This document shows, piece by piece, positions 44,031 to 53,160 of a stretch of 64,000 nucleotides of DNA. The DNA lies in contig JADJGA010000012.1 of the NCBI GenBank assembly GCA_016708265.1, positions 469,001 through 533,000 on the forward strand. Reading direction: 5' to 3'. The notes below the pieces were generated by a model that ran no database searches, was not told the origin of the DNA, and was given only the letters and a program-made list of their open reading frames with translations. Source of the stretch: Saprospiraceae bacterium (GTDB lineage Bacteria; Bacteroidota; Bacteroidia; Chitinophagales; Saprospiraceae). Position 1 is the stretch's first letter, and every line of letters begins with the position of its first letter. The position numbers were made by a program, and so were the translations under genes.

Positions 44031-44189
44031 ATGACAGTTGACCATTTTATGTGTCAAGCAGCTTCAGGTTTATATGATTCAATGAGAGATGAATACAAAA
44101 AGGCTTTTGATGAAAAGTATAGTCATCTTTGTGGTACTGCAAAAGTCCAACCTTATAATGATAATAAATTAAATTATCATAAAAAATAA
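44031..44189 (+). CDS. Small protein, 52 residues
   Basis: ATG at 44031 preceded by GAGGGG 8-13 bases upstream, a rare good Shine-Dalgarno sequence in this genome. The product (MTVDHFMCQAASGLYDSMRD, then EYKKAFDEKYSHLCGTAKVQ and a basic end) has two Cys and no signal peptide. Stop 5 bases before the next ATG, so the two genes are coupled. It follows leader repeat A directly. I do not recognise it; it could be a short cytoplasmic protein or the remnant of a longer gene. Confidence 0.5.
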   Translation: MTVDHFMCQAASGLYDSMRDEYKKAFDEKYSHLCGTAKVQPYNDNKLNYHKK

Positions 44190-44194
44190 TTAAA

Positions 44195-44773
44195 ATGAAA
44201 GTTTTTATTAAGTTATTTATTGTGTTATTTTTATTCTCATGCTACAGTGACAAAGAAGATTTAAACATAAAATTATTAAATGAAACAATTAGTACAATTA
44301 GTAGAACAAATCACTTTTTCTTTTTCTATCCACCTTCCCCTGAAGATAGCCAAAAATATAGTTTTAGTTATTTTCCAAGGCTAAATATTGTCTTCAGTAA
44401 CAAATTTGAGAAAGAAAAAGTTGACATGTTAATTGCTTTCAATGCAATAACTCAGAATGATACTGCAAATATAAAATGGAAATATATTCCGGTGACTGAT
44501 TCGGTTCCTGCTATGAATTTTGATACAATTAGAACATATCATTATATTGATATGGATTCAATATATACCGGATATTCTGATGATTTAGGAAAGAAAGGTT
44601 ATTTCGGTATTTTACAATTTCTAAAACCGATAGAAATAAAATCAAATAACAAATTATATTATGTTACAGGTATAAAGCGAAATGGGGTTAATTTGATTTT
44701 AATATTTCAAAAGTTGGATTCAGGACTTAAAATTATTGGTTCCAAATCTATCGGTTTTGGACTGTTAGAATGA
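44195..44773 (+). CDS. Orphan lipoprotein
   Basis: 192 residues with a lipobox (IVLFLFSCYSD, Cys16). The mature chain is beta-rich with Tyr and Phe (NHFFFFYPPSPEDSQKYSF, FDTIRTYHYIDMDSIYTGYS). No family recognised. Second gene after leader repeat A, followed by its own terminator and leader repeat B. Confidence 0.65.
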   Translation: MKVFIKLFIVLFLFSCYSDKEDLNIKLLNETISTISRTNHFFFFYPPSPEDSQKYSFSYFPRLNIVFSNKFEKEKVDMLIAFNAITQNDTANIKWKYIPVTDSVPAMNFDTIRTYHYIDMDSIYTGYSDDLGKKGYFGILQFLKPIEIKSNNKLYYVTGIKRNGVNLILIFQKLDSGLKIIGSKSIGFGLLE

Positions 44774-44785
44774 CGTTCCATATTT

Positions 44786-44818
44786 AAGCGTAGGCTCTAT
44801 TGCCTACGCTTTTTTTTG
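44786..44818 (+). terminator. Terminator, second cassette
   Basis: AAGCGTAGGC (44786-44795) pairs with GCCTACGCTT (44802-44811), then a run of T. Homologous to the terminator at 43895-43920. Confidence 0.88.
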
Positions 44819-44826
44819 CAATAATC

Positions 44827-44914
44827 TTTCACATTTTTGTATAAATCATTTATTTTTGATGAGAATTTGGAGTGGGTTAATTATCGACTTAGGTTGGAAT
44901 TTAAGCCGTACGAG
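44827..44914 (+). repeat. Promoter-hairpin leader repeat, copy B (orphan)
   Basis: Matches copy A at 43931-44019, with -7 box TATTTTTG at 44851-44858. The hairpin CTTAGGT-TGGA-ATTTAAG (44888-44905) keeps its pairing through one C-G to T-A exchange and two G-U wobbles. No gene follows; it ends in TTTTTTTT and then meets the converging hppA gene. Confidence 0.75.
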
Positions 44915-44928
44915 TTTTTTTTCTAGAT

Positions 44929-44986
44929 AACTTTTGGAAAGTTCATAACTTTCCAAAAGTTTAAACACATAACTTTCCAAAAGTTT
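44929..44986. repeat. Nested inverted and direct repeat AACTTTCCAAAAGTT
   Basis: AACTTTTGGAAAGTT (44929-44943) forms a near-perfect hairpin with AACTTTCCAAAAGTT (44947-44961). CATAACTTTCCAAAAGTTT then repeats directly at 44944-44962 and 44968-44986. Confidence 0.8.
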
Positions 44987-44989
44987 TAA

Positions 44990-45017
44990 AAAAAACCCCG
45001 GCATCTGACCGGGGTTC
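44990..45017 (-). terminator. Terminator of hppA
   Basis: AACCCCGG (44994-45001) pairs with CCGGGGTT (45009-45016); on the minus strand it is followed by a long T run. Confidence 0.9.
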
Positions 45018-45044
45018 CTGTTTATATAACACTTGTTTTCAGAA

Positions 45045-47474
45045 TTATTCTTTAATCCTCATCTTATAGAATGAGCGGTATACAAAGTACAGGGCTACTA
45101 TGAAAAATACAATACCTATGTAAGGTGCAATATCCCTGAAATGAACAGAAATAGCGATCTCCATAGCGAGCAATCCGAATAAAGTAGTGAATTTGATAAT
45201 TGGATTCAATGCTACTGATGATGTATCCTTGAAAGGATCTCCGACTGTATCACCGATAACGGATGCAGCATGAAGTTCTGTTCCTTTTTCTCTCATGTCG
45301 ACTTCTATAACTTTCTTGGCATTGTCCCATGCTCCACCTGCATTGGCCATGAATATAGCCTGATACAGACCAAAGAAAGCAATTGAGATCAGGTAACTTA
45401 CAAATAAGGATACCGGTGCTGCATGCATCAGTTTATCGGCATCTGACATATCCGGTGTCAGACCTGTAGGTGCTGAGAAGAATGCAAATGCCAGAGCGAA
45501 TGAGAAAATAGCTATGAAAATATTGAGCATACCTTTCTGAGCATAAACTGTACATATCTGTACTACAGCCTTTGATTTTTCCACATCTGCTTTTTTAGGT
45601 GCATTTGGATCAAGATTGATATGCTGTTTGATATATGCAACAGCCCTGCTGGCTCCTGTGGAAACTGCCTGGATGGAAGCTCCCGAGAACCAGTAAATCA
45701 CTGCTCCTCCCAATAGAAATCCAAAAATAGAATAAGGGTTCAACAGGTTCAGGACTTCTTCAGGTTTAATTCCAAGAGAACTTTGAATGACCAGGATCAG
45801 TGAGAATATCATAGTGGTTGCTCCTACAACAGCGGTACCGATCAGAACCGGCTTGGCAGTTGCTTTGAAAGTATTTCCTGCTCCGTCATTAGCTTCTAGA
45901 TAGTATTTTGATTTTTCAAAATCCGGTTTAAAACCGAAATCTTTTTCAATTTCTTTGCTGATACCTGGAATTTCTTCGATCAATGATAATTCGTAAATCG
46001 ATTGTGCATTGTCTGTCACCGGTCCGTAACTGTCAACAGCAATAGTCACCGGACCCATTCCGAGCATACCAAATGCTACCAGGCCGAATGCAAAAATTGA
46101 AGGATATATCATCAATTCTCCCAATCCCTGAGTGCTGGCAAAATATGCAATACCCATCAATAAAAAGAATACCATTCCCTGCCAGAAAGCACTGAAATTA
46201 CCGGCTACCAATCCTGCTAGTATGTTAAGAGAAGCTCCTCCTTCTTTTGAAGCCTGAACTACCTCCTGAACGTGTCCTGATTTAGGGCTTGTGAATAACT
46301 TGGTAAATTCCGGTATTAAAGCAGCACCCAAAGTTCCTGCACTGATAATCACAGATAAAACTATCCATAAATTATTTCCCAGATCACCTATTAATAAATA
46401 GCTGGCTACAAAAGTAACAATTATTGACAGGATTGATGTGATCCATACCAGATTGGTAAGAGGTTTTTCAAAATCAAGATCATCAGAATTGCTATATTTT
46501 GCATGGCTGATTGCTCCATTTATGTAAAATGATACTACTGAAGTTATGATCATAAGAATACGCATCACGAATATCCAAACCAGCAACTGAGTCTGCAAAG
46601 CAGGATCAGTAATGGCAAGAAGGATAAAAGAGATCAAAGCTACACCCGTAACTCCGTAAGTCTCAAATCCGTCTGCAGTCGGGCCTACTGAGTCTCCCGC
46701 ATTGTCACCAACACAGTCAGCAATAGTTCCCGGATTTCTTGGGTCGTCTTCACCTATTTTGAAAATAACTTTCATAAGGTCTGATCCTATATCGGCAATC
46801 TTCGTGAAAATACCGCCTGCTATCCTCAATGCTGAAGCACCCAGTGATTCACCGATTGCAAAACCGATAAAGCTTGCTCCGGCATATTCCCCTGGAACAA
46901 ACATAAGAATGATAAGCATCATGACCAGTTCTATTGAAATAAGAACCACACCTATACTCATACCTGCATTCAATGGAATATTGAGAAGTTTGATAGGCTT
47001 ACGTTCAAGTGATGTGAAAGCCATTCTTGAATTGGCAAGAGTATTCATCCTTATACCGAACCATGCAACAGAATAGGAACCTAATATACCTACCACTGTC
47101 CAGCCCAGGATCATAAGAACTGCTCCGAAACCAAAATTTGCTTCTGATAAAAATCCAAAATAGAATGCAACAGCTGATCCTATAAATACGAAAAGGATAG
47201 CAAGAAATTTACCCTGCTGGATGAGGTATATCTTACCTGTTTCATAAATAACCTGCGCCACGTCAAGCATCGATTTATGGGCTTTAAGGTTTTTGACCTT
47301 AATGAACTGATAAAGCCCAAAGCATAAACCCAAAATTGTGATCAGGAATCCCCAGTACAATATGCTCTGATTTTTAATATCATCAGGGATGACAAGATCA
47401 GCTTCGCTTGCAAACGAAAGCAAAGGCATCAACAAAATTGAAAATAAAGTAATTAATTTTTTCATAAGTTTCAT
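45045..47474 (-). CDS. hppA: Membrane-bound proton-translocating pyrophosphatase
   Basis: 809 residues with about 16 membrane helices. It pumps ions out of the cytoplasm using pyrophosphate hydrolysis. Signature loops: DDPRNPGTIADCVGDNAGDS with VGPTADGFETYG, the substrate/Mg site; KAHKSMLDVAQVIYETGKIY; and VIGDTVGDPFKDTSSVALNP near the C-terminus. The motif GNTFKAT has Lys and Thr where potassium-dependent enzymes have Ala and Gly, pointing to a potassium-independent proton pump. Monocistronic with its own terminator. Confidence 0.95.
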   Translation of the reverse strand: MKLMKKLITLFSILLMPLLSFASEADLVIPDDIKNQSILYWGFLITILGLCFGLYQFIKVKNLKAHKSMLDVAQVIYETGKIYLIQQGKFLAILFVFIGSAVAFYFGFLSEANFGFGAVLMILGWTVVGILGSYSVAWFGIRMNTLANSRMAFTSLERKPIKLLNIPLNAGMSIGVVLISIELVMMLIILMFVPGEYAGASFIGFAIGESLGASALRIAGGIFTKIADIGSDLMKVIFKIGEDDPRNPGTIADCVGDNAGDSVGPTADGFETYGVTGVALISFILLAITDPALQTQLLVWIFVMRILMIITSVVSFYINGAISHAKYSNSDDLDFEKPLTNLVWITSILSIIVTFVASYLLIGDLGNNLWIVLSVIISAGTLGAALIPEFTKLFTSPKSGHVQEVVQASKEGGASLNILAGLVAGNFSAFWQGMVFFLLMGIAYFASTQGLGELMIYPSIFAFGLVAFGMLGMGPVTIAVDSYGPVTDNAQSIYELSLIEEIPGISKEIEKDFGFKPDFEKSKYYLEANDGAGNTFKATAKPVLIGTAVVGATTMIFSLILVIQSSLGIKPEEVLNLLNPYSIFGFLLGGAVIYWFSGASIQAVSTGASRAVAYIKQHINLDPNAPKKADVEKSKAVVQICTVYAQKGMLNIFIAIFSFALAFAFFSAPTGLTPDMSDADKLMHAAPVSLFVSYLISIAFFGLYQAIFMANAGGAWDNAKKVIEVDMREKGTELHAASVIGDTVGDPFKDTSSVALNPIIKFTTLFGLLAMEIAISVHFRDIAPYIGIVFFIVALYFVYRSFYKMRIKE

Positions 47475-47900
47475 AAATTGAGTTGGTTATAAAATTATTG
47501 TTAAAAAATTTATATATTTAGAAAATATAAGATTTTGTTTATTTTATCTAAAAAAATTAATCAGCAAACATAATAAAAAACTTGCTGCTGACCAATACAT
47601 TGTCAAACTTTTTATTATGAATATAGAATTATTTTATATAAGAATTAGAAATATGTAGTCTTCTGACAAGGTTTCAGCGGATTTAATTATGGTTAAGTGA
47701 TCTCCAGATAGGGGAGGTAAAGGAATAAAGGTTTTTTTAAAATTTAGTAAAAACTATAATCGTATAATTTCCTTTGAACAAGGGCAGTTGAATTGCATAG
47801 CTGAATACCTGAGTTCTTATTATTAAGCAATTCAGTATTTTTAACACATAATATTATTAATTAGTAACTTAAATATGATATTAAATAATAATTTATCAAT
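47475..47900. other. Intergenic region upstream of hppA
   Basis: About 425 bases of AT-rich DNA that must contain the hppA promoter. I see no clear -7 box, gene or strong hairpin. It passes directly into the octanucleotide array. Confidence 0.4.
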
Positions 47901-48092
47901 CAATCAATCAATAACTCAATAACTCAATCACTCAATAACTCAATCACTCAATAACTCAATCACTCAATAACTCAATCACTCAATCACTCAATAACTCAAT
48001 AACTCAATCACTCAATCACTCAATAACTCAATCACTCAATAACTCAATAACTCAATAACTCAATAACTCAATCATTCAATCACTCAATCACT
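47901..48092. repeat. Octanucleotide tandem array, 24 units
   Basis: Twenty-four uninterrupted 8-bp units, nearly all CAATAACT or CAATCACT, covering 192 bases. The last units reach into the 3-prime end of the hexosaminidase gene and supply its final codons and TGA stop. Because 8 is not a multiple of 3 and the minus-strand unit contains TGA, every frame closes within a few units. Confidence 0.95.
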
Positions 48093-50374
48093 ATCTCACC
48101 GATAAACAGCCAGTTGTATTTCTGTACCTGATTTTTCTGATATTCTTTTGCAAATTCTGAGTTTTTGACGATTACCCTGACATACCTGTATCTTTTCTTG
48201 TCAAAGATCCTGATATTTGCATCAAGAATATTTGAGTCCCTGAAATTTGCAAGTTTCATTCCTCCAATCATTTTAAAATCTGCTTTATCTTTCGAGCCAT
48301 AAATTTCAATTTCCCTCGGTGTGAAAATGCCGACATGATTATAATTGTAAAATCTCATTTTTACCTGATCTATATAATCAGGAGTTTCCAGGTCGATAGT
48401 CCCTTCGAAATCTGTATCCAGAAATCCGAGCCATTCTTTATCAGAATATCTGTCCGTACTCGCCATGATACCGTTGAGTATGACTTCATTGCCACCCTTT
48501 GCATATTGTTCTGCCGGCTTGTTTTTCAATTCTATTTTTTTTCCGGCCCCCATGTGCATTTTAAAATCTGCATTATAAACAGGATAAAGGGGAGTATCAT
48601 TAAAATATGCCTGGTATTTGATCTTTGAGTCATTTGTGATCACAATACTATCCCTGTAAACCAATGCTTCAGGATCAGGAATTGCGCCATTTTTAGTATA
48701 AAATATCCTGGTATCTATTCCTGCAGGAGCATTAATCGTAAACAAAACCTTACTGCCGGTATTTATTGTTTTATGTTCGAGGTTGATCAGATGATCTGAA
48801 ATATTCAGACCTTTCTGTTTCAGATATCTTTGGTGTGGTATTATTCGTTTTATGAAATTGCTGAAATCCCTTTTAGCAGAATTTGTCCACAGCACTTCTG
48901 ACAGTGCAATGGCTCGCGGGTAAGCCATATATTCCACTTGTTTTGTAGTAGTAAAATATTCAGACCAGAGATTTGCCTGTGCTCCAAGTATATATTTGCT
49001 TTGACTTTTGAGAAGTTCTTCAGGAATAGGTTTGTAACTGAAGACTTTTTCCAATGAAGTATATCCTCCAATTGCGACAGGTTCTCCAGGATCTAGAGAC
49101 TGATAATGATCGAAGTAGCAATAGCTGCCGGGAGTCATTATAACGTTATGTTTCTGTTTTGCAGCTTCAATTCCGCCTGCTTCTCCTCTCCATGACATGA
49201 CAACTGCATTTGGAGCTAATCCTCCTTCCAGAATTTCATCCCATCCGATAATAGTTTTCCCTTTTGAGTTTACAAATTTTTCAATTCTTTTAATGAACCA
49301 GCTCTGCAGTTCATGTTCATCCTTCAGATTCTCTTTTTTGATCAATTCCTGACAAAAACTGCTTTCTTTCCATCTTTTTTTTGGAACTTCATCGCCTCCG
49401 ATGTGGATATATTTACCGGGGAAAAGATCGGCTACTTCCGAAAGAATATCGGTTAAAAATGTAAATGTCTCTTCGGTTGGACAAAAAATATCTTCTGAAA
49501 CACCCCATATTGGCCATACGCTGACGGGACTTGTTGTGCATGCATATTCAGGATAGGCTGCCAGGGCAGCCATGCAATGTCCGGGCATCTCAATTTCCGG
49601 GATGATCTCGACAAATCGCTCACCGGCATAATCAATAATATCTTTAATTTCTTCCTGTGTGTAAAAGCCACCATGACGGGTTTTATCGAATTTACGGGGA
49701 ATTTCACTATACCGACCTGCAAGAGTGCTATCCCTGTAAGCTCCAATTTCAGTCAGCCTAGGATATTTTTTTATTTCAATTCTCCATCCCTGATCATCTG
49801 TCAGATGCCAGTGGAATTTATTGAATTTGTATTTTGACATCAGATCAATGTATTTCTTAACAAAATCAACCGGAGCAAAATGGCGTGAAACATCGAGGTG
49901 CATGCCCCTGTACGGAAAAGCAGGGCTGTCAGAAATTTCAAGGGCAGGGATTTTATTTTCTCTTGTATTAAAATTAATCAGCTGAATCAACGACTGAGTT
50001 CCGTAAAAGAGGCCTGCCGTTGTTTTTGCAGTGATCCTGATAAAATTCCTGTTGACATCCATTTTATAGCCTTCAGGATTGACGATCTTTTTGTCAATTG
50101 AAAGAGAAATATAATTTTTTCTGGCCGGTGTATTTACTTTTGTTATACTTAATTGATTTACAATAATATCTGCAATGGGAACTATCCCAGGGATATTCGA
50201 ATCATAGAGCATTACTGTATTATGATCATAAATGAATGAATTTTTCTTTGTTATTAAATTGACGGGTTTTGGTATAATATTAATAAACGGAGCCTGCGAT
50301 GAAAGAATATAAGACATAAGCAAACCTGAAATCAACAATGAAGTTGACCTGCAAATAAACCAATTAGTTTTCAT
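48080..50374 (-). CDS. Beta-N-acetylhexosaminidase, GH20
   Basis: 764 residues with a signal sequence. GH20b-like domain (about 30-148), then the catalytic barrel (about 150-500): PYRGMHLDVSRHFAPVDFVK, FHWHLTDDQGWRIEIKKYPR, and HIGGDEVPK with the catalytic pair Asp328-Glu329. A C-terminal beta domain (about 640-764, LETPDYIDQVKMRFYNYNHV, REIEIYGSKD) looks like an F5/8-type carbohydrate-binding module. It removes terminal GlcNAc/GalNAc from chitin oligomers or glycans. The final residues come from the octanucleotide array. Confidence 0.95.
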   Translation of the reverse strand: MKTNWFICRSTSLLISGLLMSYILSSQAPFINIIPKPVNLITKKNSFIYDHNTVMLYDSNIPGIVPIADIIVNQLSITKVNTPARKNYISLSIDKKIVNPEGYKMDVNRNFIRITAKTTAGLFYGTQSLIQLINFNTRENKIPALEISDSPAFPYRGMHLDVSRHFAPVDFVKKYIDLMSKYKFNKFHWHLTDDQGWRIEIKKYPRLTEIGAYRDSTLAGRYSEIPRKFDKTRHGGFYTQEEIKDIIDYAGERFVEIIPEIEMPGHCMAALAAYPEYACTTSPVSVWPIWGVSEDIFCPTEETFTFLTDILSEVADLFPGKYIHIGGDEVPKKRWKESSFCQELIKKENLKDEHELQSWFIKRIEKFVNSKGKTIIGWDEILEGGLAPNAVVMSWRGEAGGIEAAKQKHNVIMTPGSYCYFDHYQSLDPGEPVAIGGYTSLEKVFSYKPIPEELLKSQSKYILGAQANLWSEYFTTTKQVEYMAYPRAIALSEVLWTNSAKRDFSNFIKRIIPHQRYLKQKGLNISDHLINLEHKTINTGSKVLFTINAPAGIDTRIFYTKNGAIPDPEALVYRDSIVITNDSKIKYQAYFNDTPLYPVYNADFKMHMGAGKKIELKNKPAEQYAKGGNEVILNGIMASTDRYSDKEWLGFLDTDFEGTIDLETPDYIDQVKMRFYNYNHVGIFTPREIEIYGSKDKADFKMIGGMKLANFRDSNILDANIRIFDKKRYRYVRVIVKNSEFAKEYQKNQVQKYNWLFIGEIVIE

Positions 50375-50406
50375 ATATATAAAATATTTAATATGTTATT
50401 ATTTAA

Positions 50407-53160
50407 CTAAAATTCTATAGTGTCACCTATGTGAAGGGTGTCATCCCGATCTGTTTTATTATCATTATCTTCTTTTAAAACAGTTGATTTTTTACTTTTC
50501 TTTGATCCGGATTGTTTTTTTTCAGTATCTTCTGTTTTAATTAAGTCAGTCATTTCTAAAAAATCACTTTCGGGATCTTGCTCTGTGTTTTCAGATCCAT
50601 TTTCTATATATGTATTTTCAGAAACATCATCTGATTCAATATCTCCATTTTCATTTTCAGATTTATTTGTCTGTTCGATTATTGAGATCTTAAACTCACC
50701 AAGTTTATTGCCCAATGCTTTCCACCCTTTAATTCCAACAAATTCAGACAGATCGATTTCTTTTTCAGTCAAAACAGTATTCTGTTTATAAGAGAATTTA
50801 ACAAGTGGATTAGGATCGAATGAAGTAAGGTAAAGTTTTGAATCTTTATGCTCTGAAATGAAAAGGAATTTTTCATCGAGTTTATTAGTTTCAATATTGA
50901 ATCTTTTAGCCATTGACCATTGCTTATCTCCATCGAAATAGACAGCATTTATAACCGTATTTTGATGATATTGATGAATTTCTACAATGTTGAGATAATC
51001 AAGAGTAATAATTTTGCTTATCTCCTTTATTTCATAATGTCCGGATTTATAGATAATGGCTATTTTATCATCGGTATCGAACTGTCCGAGATATTTACCA
51101 AGCCCGCTTTTATTAAGTTTTCCCGTTATATCATCGAACCAGTATTTTTGCTTGCCGAGTGATGATTTTCCTTTTTCGACAAAACTGATCTTTCGGACAG
51201 GATATTTTGTTACAATATTTCCAAGCGAACTTCTGCCTTTTATTATCAGGTCTCCTAGATCATAGTCAAAGGCTTTAATTCTTGCCTTGCTACCCGGGGT
51301 TAATTGTACTTTTACTATCTCAGATTCTCCATTTGGATTCACTGAAAAATATAAAACCTTACTGTACTTATGTTCAGTTATAAGGTTATATTCTTTGTCT
51401 CTGGTTATGGCATTTACCTGAAATCTTTTGGCATAAGTGTTGCCCGTATTACCGTCAAGATACATAATATGGAAAGTTGTCCGTTCATCATCTTTTTTCC
51501 AAATGCCGGCATAAAGCAGGTTTTTACCCATAAAGACCTTGTCTCCAATCTTGTTGACAATACATTTACCATCCTGACGGAATGCAATGATATCATCAAT
51601 ATCAGAGCATTCACATATATAATCCCCTAATTTGGAATTAGTACCTATGAAACCGTTTTCGGCATCCAGATACAATTTTGCATTATTTACGATTACATTT
51701 TTAGATTCTATGTTCTCTATGCTGATTATTTCAGTTCGTCTTTCTCTACCTTTCCCATAAGTATTTTTGAGATGTTCAAAATACTTAATCGTAAATTCTG
51801 TCAGGTGTTTCAGGTCATAATTCACCTGTTTTAGCTCATTTTCAAGTTCCAGGAGGTATTCGTCAGTCTTGAAAGAATTGTATTTTGAAATTCTTTTAAT
51901 CCTGATTTCTGTCAGTTTTATGAGGTCATCCTGTGAAATTTCCCTCATGAGCTTCAATCTTTTATCACCCGGTTGCAATTCAGAAGGAGTAGCAACATAT
52001 TTTCTAAGGCCGATATCAATTATACTGAGTGCTGCATCAAAACTTTCTGCTTCTTCAATATCTCTGTATATTCTTTTTTCAATAAATATCTTCTCAAGGC
52101 TTGCCAGATGCCATTTGTCGAGAAGTTCGTTTTTCTTAATTTCCAGTTCCTGTCTCAGCAGATCTTTGGTTCTGAATGTTGAGAGTTTTAAAATCTCTTT
52201 TACATTCAAAAACTCTGGTTTGTTATTAACGATGACACATGCATTTGGAGATACTGATACTTCACAATCTGTAAAAGCATAAAGGGCATCGCGGGTGACT
52301 TCAGGAGATATTCCGGGTAATAACTGTACTTCAATTTCAACATTTTTGGCTGTATTATCAGTTATTTTCTTTATTTTTATCTTTCCTTTGTCTACAGCTT
52401 TTATTACGCTATCTATCAGATTTTCGGTCGTTGTGCCATAGGGAATTTCTGTGACCAGTAAAGTTTTTTTATCCAGGATATCAATTTTTGCCCTCACTTT
52501 TACTCTTCCGCCGCGTTCCCCATCCTTATACTCTGCTATATCTATTTTCCCACCTGTCTGGAAATCGGGATATATTGTTACATCCTGATTCTGAAGTATT
52601 TTGATAGATGCATCTATCAATTCTATAAAATTATGCGGCAATATTTTTGTCGATAATCCAACCGCAATACCTTCAACACCCTGGGCAAGAACAAGAGGGA
52701 ATTTCATAGGAAGATTTACAGGCTCTTTATTTCTTCCGTCGTATGATTGCTGCCATTCCGTGGTTTGAGGATTGAATGCTACCTCGAGGGCAAATTTAGT
52801 TAGCCTGGCTTCAATGTACCTTGGAGCTGCTGCTGAATCACCTGTCCTCATATCACCCCAGTTACCCTGACAATCTATCATCAATTCTTTTTGGCCCAGA
52901 TTGACAAGGGCATCTCCGATAGCAGCATCACCATGAGGGTGAAACTGCATAGTGTGTCCGATGATATTTGCAACTTTATGATATCTGCCATCATCCATTC
53001 TGAACATACTGTGCAAAATCCTTCGTTGAACAGGTTTCAAACCATCTTCAAGAGAAGGAACGGCCCGTTCGAGTATTACATAGGATGCATAATCAAGGAA
53101 ATATTCCTTGTACATGCCTTTGAGAGTTATTATTTTATCCTGAGGATTGAAATTTTCCAT
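50407..53160 (-). CDS. parC: DNA topoisomerase IV subunit A
   Basis: 917 residues. Breakage-reunion domain with the active-site Tyr115 (SAAAPRYIEARL), SLEDGLKPVQRRILHSM and HPHGDAAIGDALVNL. A long coiled-coil region lies near 330-460, then the DNA-wrapping beta-propeller (about 500-800), and an acidic, Ser-rich tail (SENENGDIESDDVSE, KKQSGSKKSKK). The sequence type and tail match the Bacteroidota ParC group rather than GyrA, which would carry a GyrA box. parE is not in the window. Confidence 0.9.
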   Translation of the reverse strand: MENFNPQDKIITLKGMYKEYFLDYASYVILERAVPSLEDGLKPVQRRILHSMFRMDDGRYHKVANIIGHTMQFHPHGDAAIGDALVNLGQKELMIDCQGNWGDMRTGDSAAAPRYIEARLTKFALEVAFNPQTTEWQQSYDGRNKEPVNLPMKFPLVLAQGVEGIAVGLSTKILPHNFIELIDASIKILQNQDVTIYPDFQTGGKIDIAEYKDGERGGRVKVRAKIDILDKKTLLVTEIPYGTTTENLIDSVIKAVDKGKIKIKKITDNTAKNVEIEVQLLPGISPEVTRDALYAFTDCEVSVSPNACVIVNNKPEFLNVKEILKLSTFRTKDLLRQELEIKKNELLDKWHLASLEKIFIEKRIYRDIEEAESFDAALSIIDIGLRKYVATPSELQPGDKRLKLMREISQDDLIKLTEIRIKRISKYNSFKTDEYLLELENELKQVNYDLKHLTEFTIKYFEHLKNTYGKGRERRTEIISIENIESKNVIVNNAKLYLDAENGFIGTNSKLGDYICECSDIDDIIAFRQDGKCIVNKIGDKVFMGKNLLYAGIWKKDDERTTFHIMYLDGNTGNTYAKRFQVNAITRDKEYNLITEHKYSKVLYFSVNPNGESEIVKVQLTPGSKARIKAFDYDLGDLIIKGRSSLGNIVTKYPVRKISFVEKGKSSLGKQKYWFDDITGKLNKSGLGKYLGQFDTDDKIAIIYKSGHYEIKEISKIITLDYLNIVEIHQYHQNTVINAVYFDGDKQWSMAKRFNIETNKLDEKFLFISEHKDSKLYLTSFDPNPLVKFSYKQNTVLTEKEIDLSEFVGIKGWKALGNKLGEFKISIIEQTNKSENENGDIESDDVSENTYIENGSENTEQDPESDFLEMTDLIKTEDTEKKQSGSKKSKKSTVLKEDNDNKTDRDDTLHIGDTIEF

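Noticed and set aside
47901..48092. Regular array considered as a CRISPR
   Set aside because: The unit is 8 bp with no unique spacers; it is a simple satellite, and no cas genes are near.
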